NCBI GenBank assembly: GCA_963210315.1
Contig: OY723294.1
Coordinates: 1,054,001-1,118,000, forward strand
Reading direction: 5' to 3'
DNA length: 64,000 bases
Origin: Rhynchopus euleeides
Lineage: Eukaryota; Euglenozoa; Diplonemea; Diplonemida; Diplonemidae
Shown here: piece after piece, positions 43,673-54,979 of the stretch
Layout of the letters: the number at the start of each line of letters is the position of its first letter
How positions within the stretch are numbered: the first letter of the stretch is position 1
Translations under genes and position numbers: made by a program
Notes under the pieces: model-generated
What the model saw: only the letters and a program-made list of their open reading frames with translations
Told to the model about the DNA's origin: nothing
The model's database searches: none

Positions 43673-45081
43673 ATGGGCGTGCAGGCGGATGTAGCGCGGG
43701 TAATCTCTAGCGGAGCGAACCGGGGGGTCTTCCTGCACTCCGCAGCAACCGGTCTCCTCTTCCTGTGGTCGCTGCTGCATGCGCTGTACCACTCCTCCCT
43801 TTCGGGGACTGCATCGCTGGTCTTCCTCTTCCACTGCACATGCTCGTGCCTCATCCAGGTCTTCTGCGAAGCGCTCGTCGAGGGCCCCGGTGCGCAGTCC
43901 CACAACCCGCTCTTCCCCTTCGGGTTGGCGCGGCTGAAGATCCTGCTGACCTACGGCAATGTCTGTGTCCTGATGTTCTTCAGCCTGACCACCCTGGTCG
44001 AGGGGGTGGAGTGTCTTATCCTTGGGAATGAGCCCACCTGCCAAGCTTGGTATGCCCCTGTTGCCGATGGGCGGGGCTCGGCAGCCTGTGTGCCGCTCCC
44101 TTGATGGGGGGGGGGTGAAATATCAGGGTTGTGTGGTGTTATGTTGGTGTTCAGCATCGCCGGGCTTTTTATTGTTCAGCATTTGGAGAGCACCAAACCT
44201 GCTGGTCCTTTCTCTCTTGTGATTCAACCACTTGCATGAGGGGACAGGCTTGTTCTGCAGTTCCCATCTGCGTAGTTGTTGCTGCAGAGAGGGGAGGAGA
44301 CACGAGGAAGGAGACATCACACCATATCCCACACAGGATCATCGCACTGCAGCTCGTCTCCCATGCGTCATACGAGATGCTTCTGGGCGCAAAGGTCCCG
44401 ATGTACGGTGCGGGCAGCTTTGCACGCAAGGGGCTGATTGTGCGTGTGGTGCGCCGGTGCATCCCAGCAACTCTCGCGCTGGTGTCATGCGTCTTCGACT
44501 CCGCAGTGTCGGAGGTGACTGCCGAAGGGACTGTCGATGCGGTGTGCGCTATCGCCTCCAGCTACTACTGCCTCTTCATCGTCTGGCCGCATGCAAAACA
44601 GTGCTGCAACGTGCTGCTGCAGAAGATGCCGGGGCGGGGTGTGCGCGTGCAGCTGGACAAAGCACGCAGGGAGGTCCAGGGTGTGCCTGGTGTGCTGGAG
44701 GTGTCGGACGCCCGCTTCTGGAGTGTCAAGGAGGGCGATGTGGCGGGGAGCATGCGTGTGCGCGTGAGGCAGGGCACCCCTGTCCAGACGGTGCTCACAC
44801 AGGTGCGGCAGCTGTTCGCCTCCATGCTCAACCGGTGCTGCGTGCAGATCGACACCGACAGCGAGACCGTCATGCAGCGCATGGCGTCCTTCCCCTCGTC
44901 GCACTCCCTGCAGCCCCCGCCAGTGCCCGCCTCGTTCGACCCTGCATCACACCCGCCGAAGGCTGTGGAGCAGCGAATAGAGAGCCCGCTCTACTCAAAG
45001 CAGCCGACGCTGCAGCCTACTCTCAGCACTGTATGCAATGATGGGGCAAGGGGGGAGGGGGATGGTCATGCCTCTATCTAG
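43673..45081 (+). CDS. SLC30A6: ZnT6-like cation diffusion facilitator (zinc transporter subunit)
   Basis: Exons 43673-44049 and 44337-45081 give 373 residues; the intron (44050-44336, GTATGC...CACACAG) splits a Trp codon. Several membrane segments occupy residues about 20-210, with the family pattern FPFGLARLKILLTYGN between TM2 and TM3. The cytosolic C-terminal domain (about 215-305) closely follows ZnT6: PGVLEVSDARFW, then DVAGSMRVRVRQG, then CCVQID. In animals ZnT6 pairs with ZnT5 to load zinc into the early secretory pathway; it lacks the transmembrane metal-binding residues and acts as the modulatory partner. The canonical H/DxxxD sites are not evident here either. A disordered tail of about 60 residues ends the protein. 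Confidence 0.8.
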
Positions 45082-46467
45082 AACGGGGTAAAGTTTCACC
45101 AAGCTGACATAGGACCCAGGACTGTTCCTAAACCTGGTGGGTTGGCAGTGGATGCTGCATCAAGGGAGGGCTGTGGTCTGCTCTGCTGCAAGGATTATTT
45201 TGGAAATCGTGGTTCGTTTTTTTATGGGGGATTCACATGATACACCACACGCTTACCGCCATCTCGGTTGACATCTTAGCAAGCATGGCTTTGCCCTGCG
45301 ATTTGTCCTTGAGAGGCATCCGTGCCACCGAGCCACTGCCTCACCCCACCCCACCCCAAACACAGCTGCGTGCATCAGACCTGGACCCAGAGGAGGTGTA
45401 GTTGTTGGCTCTGCACACTACCGAGCCGAGTGTGGAGGGTGCACCCCAAAGGGATTTCCAACCAAAAGGCACACCCCCCCCCCCCCCCCATCGCCACCAC
45501 CGCCGCCACCACCCAGTCTCATATACATTTACAGTTCTGTCATGTGATCCCTTGTGTGGGTGGTGGTGGTGTTTGCTAGTCTAGCTTCATACCGTGCGTG
45601 CCATGCGAGAGGCCATGGAAGGCGGTAGCTGTGGTGGGTTTGTTCCCTGTTGTGTGTCTATTCTTGGCAGCGTGGAGATCATAAAGAAGAAGAACACAGC
45701 AAGGCCACAGGGAGGGAGTGGATGTTCGCTGTGTTTCACTCCACTGCCTCAACAAACCTATACTCACGCGTGTGTGTTTGGAGCCGGGGAGCAGGCACAG
45801 CCAGGGGCTGGAGCCGGGGGCCGGGGGGGGGGGTCAGGAATGGCGGCACGCAAACGCCCTTCAACCACCCTTGTTGCTCTATGAAAAGGTAACACCCCTG
45901 TCACTTTCCACCCCCCCCTCCTCAACACCCCTTTTCAATGTTGCTGTTGATGATGCTGTACAATGTACACACCAGCCCTCATTGGGGACGGGTGTACGAA
46001 GCGTGTGTTGTGGTGTTCGGCCCATATTAGAGTGGGCAACCTCTCCGGATAGGAGCCCCACTTTGTGCGTGGATGAGTGTGAAGTGTGCTTTGTGCCATG
46101 TGTGAAGCGGAAGGGACCCCCTCGTGCCGCCACACGCATGCCAGGGTGTGTGTCTGCGGCGTGCCCCCCCCCCCCCTCCTCAACCGGAGGGGGGCAGGGA
46201 AGGCCAGAAGGATGCGGAGGAGAGAAAACGCAACACCGAGTCACCGGACCAGCCGCCAGCCCCCCCCCCCCCCCCCACCCCTCCAGCCCCTCAGCCACTC
46301 GGGCATCATCATCAGTGCCTCCCACTGCCCCCACACATGTTATCCAACCCTTGCCTGGCGTGTTGTCTGCTGTCTGCTATTCACTATAATCAGGTCGCAT
46401 GGGGTGTGGTGTGTGGTGTAAGCCCTCTCTGCCCACCGTCAGCTCCCCCCCTGCGAACTGCCCTGCG
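45082..46467. other. spacer, no gene seen
   Basis: C runs at about 45473-45489, 46165-46176 and 46259-46276. The frames seen are low-complexity. TCAG at 46439-46442, after a CT-rich stretch and 25 nt before the LanC-like ATG, is a probable acceptor. Confidence 0.5.
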
Positions 46468-47727
46468 ATGAGCGGGAAGGGCTGCATCAACCTGGAGGGC
46501 GGTGGCTACGAGGTTGTGCGGCAGATCACCGGGGATGCCAGCCTGCAGCACCTCGACGTGATCCGGCACACGCTTGTGGAGGGCCTGCAGGAGAGCCTCG
46601 AACTCCTGCTGTTCAGAGACACCTCTGAGATCGCAGGTGAGCTGCAGGGCTCGGGTGTCTACATCGGAACCGGAGGGGTTGCCCTGGCGCTGAAGCGGGT
46701 TCTGGACAGAGCCGCCCCTCTGTCAGCCTACCTTCCCGAGGCCTTGCTGCAGCGTGCCCAGCGGTGCTATTCGGTGTTGGTGGAGGAGCTGCGGGCTGCA
46801 TCGCTGAGGCGCAACCCCACCTTCCTCGAGGGGAATGCGGGCCGCCTCGCAGTGCTCGCAACCTGCACGCGGGACCCTGCGTATTACTCTGAGCTGCTGG
46901 CCCTGACAGGTCCGGTGTCGGATCTGCCCGAGACTGAGAATGAGGTGCTCTACGGGCGTGCTGGTTTTCTTTATGCCCTGCTGTTTGTGAAGGACACCCT
47001 TCCCCCAGCGCTGGAGGACCGCCATTTCGACGCGATGAAGCGGATTGTGAAGCAGATCGTCGCGACAGGCACCGCCAACGCCAAGAGGTGGAACGAATGG
47101 GTCAAGCCCAAAGGCGAGCCGCACATGTCCCTCATGTTTGAATGGCATCAGAAGATATACTACGGCGCAGTGCACGGGGTGTGCGGGATAGTCCACATGC
47201 TGCTGCAATGCCCCGATAGCGTGCTGGATGCGGTGTCGCCCACCCTGCTGTGCACACTCCGCACCTCGGTGGACGAGCTGTCGCAGCTGCAGCTCCCCTC
47301 GGGGAACTACCCCTCGAGCCAAGGCAGCACCAGCGGCAGGTTGAACCAGCTGTGCCACGGGTCGACAGGCTTTGTGCTGCTGTACTGCTTGGCGTACGAA
47401 CGCTTCCGCGATGCAGCATACCTTGAGAAGGCAGAGCGCGCAGCCACCTATCTCAAGGGGCACATCGTGGTGAAGGGCGTCGGCCTGTGCCACGGTTTGA
47501 GCGGCAACATCTACCCGCTGCTTGCTGTGTACAGGGCATCGCAGGATGTGACCTGGCTGCAGGTGGCAGTGCACCTCACCATGTTCCTCTGCCACGAGCA
47601 CTCCCGTGCCTATCAGTACAGCGACCGTCCGCTCTCACTGTACGAAGGCGTAGCTGGCATGGTGGCCCTTGTCGCTGACGTTCTTGCCAACCCATCCAAC
47701 GCGAAGCTGCCGGGTTATGAAATATGA
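46468..47727 (+). CDS. LanC-like protein (LANCL family)
   Basis: One exon of 419 residues, the usual LANCL length (about 400). The double-helical barrel repeats show their motifs in order: YGRAGFLYAL, VHGVCGIVHML, NQLCHGSTGFV (near residue 293), GLCHGLSGNIYPLL (near 339) and SLYEGVAGMVAL at the C-terminus. The zinc ligands, one Cys in the first CHG and Cys-His in the second, are all present, so the active site is intact. Bacterial LanC cyclises lanthipeptides; eukaryotic LANCL proteins bind glutathione and add it to dehydroamino acids in damaged proteins. No lanthipeptide precursor lies nearby, so the eukaryotic role is more likely. The ATG at 46468 (MSGKGCINLEGG) is preferred over an upstream Met because of the acceptor. 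Confidence 0.9.
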   Translation: MSGKGCINLEGGGYEVVRQITGDASLQHLDVIRHTLVEGLQESLELLLFRDTSEIAGELQGSGVYIGTGGVALALKRVLDRAAPLSAYLPEALLQRAQRCYSVLVEELRAASLRRNPTFLEGNAGRLAVLATCTRDPAYYSELLALTGPVSDLPETENEVLYGRAGFLYALLFVKDTLPPALEDRHFDAMKRIVKQIVATGTANAKRWNEWVKPKGEPHMSLMFEWHQKIYYGAVHGVCGIVHMLLQCPDSVLDAVSPTLLCTLRTSVDELSQLQLPSGNYPSSQGSTSGRLNQLCHGSTGFVLLYCLAYERFRDAAYLEKAERAATYLKGHIVVKGVGLCHGLSGNIYPLLAVYRASQDVTWLQVAVHLTMFLCHEHSRAYQYSDRPLSLYEGVAGMVALVADVLANPSNAKLPGYEI

Positions 47728-48422
47728 CAACTGCAACAAGTAGCAGAGTACCCCATCTGCCTGTCGGCCTGTCGACTCCCACAAACTGACATTGAAATGA
47801 CCGTGTGTGGCGGGGAGGTGACGTGTGGATCGCCCTCAGCAGGCGGTGGTGTGACAACCCCCAAACATAGCTGGCTCCGTAGTGCCACACCTAGCCCGTG
47901 GCCTCCTGAGATGAGTGATGCATCTCTTTGATCTTTGTGCAGCCGCCAGATGTTTGTCTCCCCCCACCTTGCCTGGCTCAGCATGTCTGGCTGTGCTGGT
48001 TGTCTCTTTGGCTGCAGCACGGGCCACACCACACTACGGAGGTGTTTCCCCTGTCCCTGAACCGAACGACGTGTGTCTTGATTCCTCTATCTCTCGCCGG
48101 GCTGACAGAAAGCGGCCCCCCGTGTACACAACGTGCAAACCCTGCTGCACCGGAGGAGGCTTCCTTCTCCGTTGTTGGCATTAGCGCTTTGCTCTAACGT
48201 GCAGATAGGCGAGGCTGGTAACAATTTCGGTGCCGCACACTGGCACTCTTTGAGAGCGAATGCCCCCACCTCCTCCGTCACGTTTTCCTCTTGCCCCCCT
48301 TGATAAGCCTTACACACACCAACTCAAGATTGAATTAATCATCTCTTTTTGTGGAGGGGCTATCCAACCGAACACCCGACTGTCATGCAACAACACACAC
48401 CAACCGCCCTGCAGGTCGTTGG
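47728..48422. other. spacer, no gene seen
   Basis: No recognisable coding content. CCCTGCAG at 48407-48414 is an acceptor 8 nt before the ABC transporter ATG. Confidence 0.5.
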
Positions 48423-51219
48423 ATGTCTGCATTGGGGCCAATGGTGCCGGGGGGTATTGCCCGCCTCGGCTCGTCACGGGCAGTGCTCGTGACGGGACTG
48501 TTGCTCCTGTGCTTCGACATCCTTCGCCGCTACTTCCGCAATGACGCGCCCTCCACACCGACGGGTTCCCCGTCGAAGCGCAAGGGATCGCGCCCGTGCT
48601 TCGCCGTCACGAAGAAGATTTCCTCGGTCCGCGCAAAGAACCTCGAGTTTATGCGGAAGTTTCTCTACCTCTTCAACATGGCTGTGCCGGACAGCTCCGG
48701 TGGCTGGAAAACCCTGGTTCTCCTTGCAGCCCTCCTGCTGATGCGCACTGTCATCAGTGTGTCGCACGTCAAGCTGGGCGCCGAGACGGCGACTCATTTC
48801 GTCTCTCGGCGCTGGGCTGCTCTGTACCGGAGCATTGCACTTTTTGCACTGCTCAGCCTGCCCGGCAGCATCGTCAACGCCGCCCTGAAGCACTTCCAGG
48901 GGAAGCTCTCAGAGGGGATGGCGGGCGTGCTGACCTCACAGATCAACGACGCTTATCTGCAGTCGAAGACTTTCCGACAACTCGCACAGAGGCACCACTT
49001 CCTCCCGAGGAAGAAGGACGTCCACAAGATCGAGGAGACCATCTCGCACGCCGTGCAGAACTACACCGACAAGGTGGGCTCTGTTTACTGCTGCCTGCTG
49101 AAGCCACTCATCGACTGCTGCATGTACACGGTGTCCCTGGGGCGTGTGGTGGGGTGGCAGGGCCCTGCCTTCATCTGGCTCTTCTTCCTGCTGCGGCGGA
49201 AGGTGCGCTCGGGGCTGAAGGTCCGCGAGGGGGGCCACGCCCTCAGCCTCGCAGAGTACGACGAGGCGAGCAAGCGGGTGCACCGCCACATCATCAAGAA
49301 CTCGACGGAGCTCGCCATCAACTGCATGGTGGAGCGCGAGAACCAGGTCCTGACAGCCCTCGTCGCCCAGCGTGAGGGGGTGCAGGAGGACCGCTCGCAG
49401 TGGCTCTCCACCATCATCAGCGCCTTTGACAACATCCTGCTGCGGTATGGTGCAAGCGTCGCGGGTTACTTCGTCCTCCTCTCCCCGTACCTCATCAACC
49501 TCGACCGGGTGCGGTACAAGACCAGCAGCATCATGACACGCGACTACATCATCTGCCTCAAGTCCCTCACGGAGCTGAACCGTGCCATCTTCGAGATCGA
49601 GGACAGCCTCTCGCTGCTGTCCGGCATCGAAGCCTCCACCGGCAGGCTCGCTGAGTTCATGATGTCCCTCGAGGGCATGCGCTCCGAGGCTAAGGAGGCG
49701 GACCGCCGCACCGTGCGGCGCCACGCCAACGTGACGCGTGCCAACGTGGGGGGCGCGCAGCAGAACGGCACTGCCAGCAGGTCGCCCTCCCCCCCTGTGC
49801 AGGGGGAGTACTCCGAGTGGGTGCAGACGGGTGCCGTGCAGCACGCCCCCGAGCACCCCCCGCCGGACCAGGCGGAGCGCTGGGCACGGGAATGGACAGG
49901 GAAGCGCCTGTCGTTCCACCCCACCGGCTCCGCACCCACCCTGGCCATCGAGGGGATGGACGTGGTGGCCCCCCCGCTGTTCAACGTCGAGATGTCGGCA
50001 CCCGCCTTCTCCGCTGGTGCCACGTCGGGCGCTAAGCCTGAGGACTCGCGTGGGACGCTCCTGGTGAGGAACCTGACCCTCACCGTGAAGCCCGGGACGT
50101 CGCTGCTGATTTCCGGCAGGAAGGGGAGTGGGAAGACGTCCATCTTCAGGGTGCTGGGTGGCGTGTGGCGTGGGGAGCCCACCGGCCCCGACAGCTACTT
50201 CTCGGTGAACGCCATCAACCACGACGAGATGCACCACCCCCGCAACATCCTGTACGTTGCAGAGGAGCCGCACCTGCTGCACGGCGGGTCGCTGCGGGAC
50301 CAGATCATCTACCCCTACACCCAGGAGGAGGCTGCGGCCGTTAATGTCACCGATGGTGACATCGCAAAGCTCCTCTGCCTTGTCGACCACGCACAGGTAT
50401 GGGGGTTGCTGTGATGTGTTGTGTTGTGCTGTTGCACGCAGGGCCAGGGTCAGGGTTCTGCTTCGCTGGGTTTGGGGGGGCTCTGCCTTGTCTTGCAGAA
50501 TATGGGTGCTCCGCCTCACAATGTGATGACGGCCGGGCTGTCCGGCACACCGTGTGTTGCTTGGCAACCAGAACCACACAATCACGCGAGGCGACACTGA
50601 ACCCAACGCCACACCACCCACAGACTATCCTCGGGACGTGGTCCCTCAACGACAAGAAGGACTGGGGCGCCTGCCTCTCCCCCACCCAGCGCCAGTGCCT
50701 GGGTATCGCACGCCTCTTCTTCCACAAGCCTCACTACGCCTTCTTTGACGAGGCCACGACCTGTCTCTCTGAAGAGGTATGCAGACGCTGAGCCGCAGTG
50801 GCAAGGGTGATTTATCAAAGCCTGTGTGGTTTGCATGCTGTATCTTGGTTTCTGACACCACATCGTCAACGGGGGAACGCCCCCCTAATCTTTGTTCGGA
50901 GTCGGTTTTGGTTTTAGAGTTCCTGAGTATCGGTAGTGTGCTTCGGCCATTCCGCATCAGTGAAGATGCAACCGCAGAAACCAAATCCCACTGTGAGACG
51001 AGCAGTGTATCTATTTGTTGCTGCCTCGGGAGTTATGCGCATGACGCATCCACCACCCACCCACAGGTTGAAGACTTCGTCTACATGATGTGCCGTCAGA
51101 TGTCCATCACGACGCTGACTGCCACGCGGAGCCCTTCGGAGCACATGATGGAGCACCACGACCTTCACCTCTCTCTGTTCGCAACGTCGTACACCCTCGA
51201 GCAGCGCACACGGACCTGA
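48423..51219 (+). CDS. ABCD-family (peroxisomal type) half ABC transporter with degenerate ATPase motifs
   Basis: Exons 48423-50396, 50624-50776 and 51067-51219 give 759 residues (human ABCD1 has 745); both introns are phase 0 (227 and 290 nt). Membrane segments include GWKTLVLLAALLLMRTVIS, matching ABCD TM1. NSTELAINCMVERENQVLTA corresponds to the ABCD EAA-like loop. The nucleotide-binding domain starts near residue 545: Walker A SGRKGSGKTS and Walker B YAFFDEATT are usable, but the signature is LSPTQRQ instead of LSGGE/Q, and the H-loop His of LSITHRPS is missing (LTATRSPS). ABCD proteins dimerise to import very-long-chain acyl-CoA into peroxisomes. The changes suggest this is the catalytically weaker half of a heterodimer (inference). 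A Ser/Pro-rich linker lies at about 440-540. Confidence 0.83.
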
Positions 51220-52534
51220 TGTGCAGACCCAGGGGACAGGCGCTCTGGGAGTCATCTTTGACGCCTCCCAGGTCTACCTCCACCCCTCCCACTGGCATGT
51301 TGCACAGACGGTTTTCCCTGTGCATTGCACCTGGTGTGGTTGGCTGCAAACAGGACCCACACTGCTAGAGGGTGTCGGGAGACTTGTCTTGCCTTCCGTT
51401 TCGACAGTCATACCCATATCCCCTATGGTCGTCGGGGCGCCCCCACCCCTCCCCCCTCACCTGCCTTTTAGATTACAATCGATCGATCGGGTTTCAGGAG
51501 TGGGTCTATGCGGTGTTCTTACTGGCCATGCTGCAACACGTTGTCACAAGGTGATCGGGCACACCTTCCCCTGATGAAGGGGGGAGAGGAAGAACGGAGT
51601 TCCTGGATTTTTACCCCCCCCCCCCCACAAAATTCGCTGGTGCTGAACCTCACCTGCAGATGTATCCCCCCCCCCTCCCTTATTGTTCAATTTTGTTTGC
51701 CCTACCCGCAGAGCCCTTTTTTCTTGCAGTAAACGGCGGAACACGTATGCCATGTGGCGGTGTGGCATGTATATCTTCCTGCGTAGCTTCCCCCCCCCCC
51801 CCCCCTCCTCACTCACCCTTCCCAAAAACAAACAAACCACCAAAAAAACGTAATTTTCTTCCTGAAGGCCTGTGTGTGCCCAGTGATGCGCATGGATACA
51901 GGATGCCTTTTTGAGGGGGAGACCACGGCACCATCAGCAACAAAAACAAACACAGCGAAAAATAACGGGGAACCACCCCTGTTCTATCGCTCTCTCTCTC
52001 TCTCTCTCCCCCCCCATGATGGAGGTCCCTTGACACCCCCCCCCCCCTCCCCCTCCCCCCCTCGCCTGCTAAAACAGTTCGCTTGTCGTATCGCACACCA
52101 TCCCCACCCTACCCTGTCAATTTCTCAGCTGTTGCCTTGCCCTCTCGGTCCATCCCTCTGAGGTGTCGGGGTCTTTGGCCTGTTGTTTTGGTTGCCCCCC
52201 CCCCCTCCCTCCCTCCCCCCCCCGTAACATTTCCGTGCTGCTGAATATTTCGGCGTAAGAGCATTTCCAAATTCTCTTTTGACTTTCATCCCCCCACCCC
52301 CACCCCCCGCCGTTCCCATTTTCCCTTTTCTGCGCGGGCCGGCAGGGTGAGTGTGTGTGGTGACCACGTTTTAAGTGGGGAGAGCGCGGGATCATTGCCC
52401 ACTCTGCGTGTGTCCTGACGAGAGAAGTGCATCACAGCTCGGGGCGCAGGGTGTGGGGTGGGTGTGGGGGGTGCCGTCTTGCGTTCCTTATTCTTGTGCC
52501 CATGTTCTCTGCCATCCACCAAACCCCCCCCCCC
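51220..52534. other. spacer, no gene seen
   Basis: C runs (51617, 51667, 51790, 52040, 52195), a CT microsatellite at about 51991-52009 and T-rich stretches. Frames are low-complexity. Confidence 0.5.
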
Positions 52535-53284
52535 CTAGGGCTATGACACGGTGGGATCTTGTAAATTTTACATGTATAACTACAAGTATAATACATGTAT
52601 TATACATGTATAATACTTGCATGTCAACTATTATACATGTATAATACATGTATATGCCTGAAATATACATGTAAAATACATGTATATCAAGTAAAAATAC
52701 AAGTATAATACTTGCATGTCAACTATTATACTTGTATTTTTACTTGATATACATGTATTTTACATGTATATTTCAGGCATATACATGTATTATACATGTA
52801 TAATAGTTGACATGCAAGTATTATACATGTATAATACATGTATATACTTGTAGTTATACATGTAAAATTTACAAGATCCCACCGTGGATGGGAAGGAAAC
52901 GTGGAAACGTTTCCGTTTCCGTTTCCGTTTCCATATTTTCGATTTCGGGAAGGAAACGCGTTTCCTTCCGAAGGAAACGCCTGTGTATTTTGCACTGGAA
53001 AAGTTATCAACACACACCAGCACGAACAAAGGCTACCACACCGAAGGAACAGGCCACCCAAACCCGCCCCCAAGACTTCGAAGAAGCGCGGCTTCAGTGT
53101 GGACCGGTCCGGAGATCCTGTCAGACCAGGGGCAGTCCAAGCGACTGTGGTAAACGTGTGTTGTTTCCCCTGCTTCCCCAGTGCAAAGGGGGCGTTTCCT
53201 CAAAATAAGGAAACGTTTCCGTTTCCGTTTCCTTATTTTCGATTTTTCAATGGAAACGCGTTTCCTTCCCATCATAGCCCTAGG
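52535..53284. mobile_element. GTTTCC-rich inverted-repeat element
   Basis: The left end is CTAGGGCTATGA (then interrupted by the palindrome) and continues TGGGAAGGAAACG. The right end, finishing near 53283, is the reverse complement without interruption. Both flanks contain tandem GTTTCC/GGAAAC hexamers (52895-52980, 53200-53265). The centre (52990-53200) has ordinary composition but no clear protein. It is non-autonomous. Confidence 0.65.
52547..52886. mobile_element. 340-bp AT-rich near-perfect palindrome (MITE-like) with GA target duplication
   Basis: It begins CACGGTGGGATCTTGTAAAT and ends with the reverse complement. The arms of about 168 bp differ at only a few bases and consist of ATACATGTAT/TATACATG-type repeats, centred near 52716. 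It is flanked by GA on both sides (52545-52546, 52887-52888). The uninterrupted site, with a single GA, is visible in the opposite inverted repeat of the host element (53262-53282), which defines the insertion precisely. The CACGGTGG terminus is shared with the transposon at 33212. Confidence 0.8.
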
Positions 53285-54812
53285 GGGGGTCGAAAGGCCC
53301 GTTTTTGGGTCCCAAAGTGGTGCTTTTCGACATAGCAGCCGCGGCCCTCTATTTGACCTTCTGACCCCCCAGAACCCACCATACCCCGGTTTTTGGGCCC
53401 TAGGAGTCCGATTTTCGGGCTCACGAGCCCCGGAAAGTCGATTTTTGATGATGTCAAAATTTTGTCCCCTATACTGCACCTCAGGGTCATGGCACGTACG
53501 CCTGCCACGGGCAGATAGTAAAACACTATCACCCTGGGACGTCCTAGCGCACGCCATGCTGCAGCTGTGATTTTCTGATGCACCCGCTCATCCGCGCTAC
53601 AAACAACGTCGTATCTCAATGATTTGGTCATGGCAGCGAATACTGCCATCTGACACAGCCGTTGGGCGGCCTGCTGCACTGGAGGCAGAACTCGGAGCTG
53701 CCAGGAACAGGGAGGACGCCGTCATACCCGACAGTGATGCACTAGTGTTGATTCTCTCTTACAAGGCAGGTAAACACCTTGACACTGCTGCTGTTATCTG
53801 AGAAACATTTCTCCTGTGGATGCAGACAGTCAAACGAGATGAAGAGCGCAGCGAGTACGCAGCTGCAGCACAAAGGTGCGCCCTATCTTAGCATAAGGGT
53901 CACTTCCGGGCGCTCAAGACCAGGGTCCTGTGGGACCCTGGTCTCAGAACAGTGTCTGGGTATTTATGCTGCAGTGCAGCACGCGCCTTATGGAACGACG
54001 AGTGCGCAGAACTGGCTAAAGAAGCTGCAAAGGATATGCTTGGGACAGTCAAGCGTCCTCCATATGATGAGACGAGGAAGGGGGTCAAGGAATCACACAA
54101 TGTAACTCCCGCAACAACGATTACACAGAAGAAGTGCGCGCTTCGAATGCACGTCCTGAATAATCAGAGTCATTGTTCCTGCACGCCTTGCTCAGCAAGC
54201 CATGAACAAGTCATGAGGGTTGGTTCGCAAACCCCCCTCCCGACGGAGGAGACCTTTCAACTTACAAAGAGTTCGTTGGCCAGACCAGCATCTCGGTGTC
54301 GGAGCAGTGGCCAGTTGTGCCGCCTGTCCCTTGCAGCCAAGTTCCGCACAATGTGAAAGTTGATGACAGTTCCCGCTGTGCATCAGTAGGCATCTTTGCA
54401 CGATCTGGCGGTGTATACAGAAGCAGAAACGGGAGGGAGATAGTGGCTGCCCGCGTTCGGCAGTTTGGTGCGACGCTGGAGTGAGAAGAGGGTCAAAAGA
54501 TGCGGTATTGGCACCTCTGGAGGTTCTTAATGATGCAGGGGAGGAAAGGGTGGAGGAGGTCGAGGAAGTGGGCGTGCATATGGACTGACGGTGTACTGGT
54601 GAACCTGTGAGTGACCCTGAGGTGCAGTATAGGGGACAAATTTTTGACATCATCGAAATTCGACTTTCCGGGGCTCGGGAGCCCGAAAATCGGACTCATT
54701 GGGCCCAAAAACCGGGGTATGGTGGGTTCTGGGGGGTCAGAAGGTCAAATAGAGGGCCGCGGCTGCTATGTCGAAAAGCACCACTTTGGGACAGGCTTTC
54801 GACCCGCCCTAC
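53283..54812. mobile_element. element with about 195-bp terminal inverted repeats
   Basis: 53286-53480 and 54607-54803 are inverted copies of each other with scattered differences. Shared phrases include GACATAGCAGCCGCGGCCCT and CCCTATACTGCACCTCAGGG. The outer ends read GGTCGAAAG and CTTTCGACC beside G and C runs. The 1.1-kb interior has open frames at 53619-53769 and about 53830-53875 that would join across a possible small intron (GTAAAC...GACAG), giving VKRDEERSEYAAAAQ after SYKA. No family is recognised. The interior may be a decayed transposon gene. Confidence 0.6.
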
Positions 54813-54979
54813 CCCCCCCTCCCCCCTCATTTTCCGGCAATCTTAGAAGTAACAAATGAATATCGAGTTCACTGCTGATATGCTGCGAACAGCATATTGG
54901 CAACTGTGTTCAGGCTTTGGCGATATTTGCTTGTCTTGGGTCCACACAACATCATGGGGCGCAGGAAGGTGTATATGTG

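Noticed and set aside
46468..47727. Lanthipeptide biosynthesis cluster suggested by the LanC-like gene
   Set aside because: No LanB/LanM, precursor peptide or exporter nearby; the neighbours are ordinary eukaryotic genes, and LANCL proteins are common in eukaryotes.
48936..50621. 561-residue minus-strand ORF opposite the ABC transporter
   Set aside because: Antisense of a recognised gene; composition-driven, no motif.
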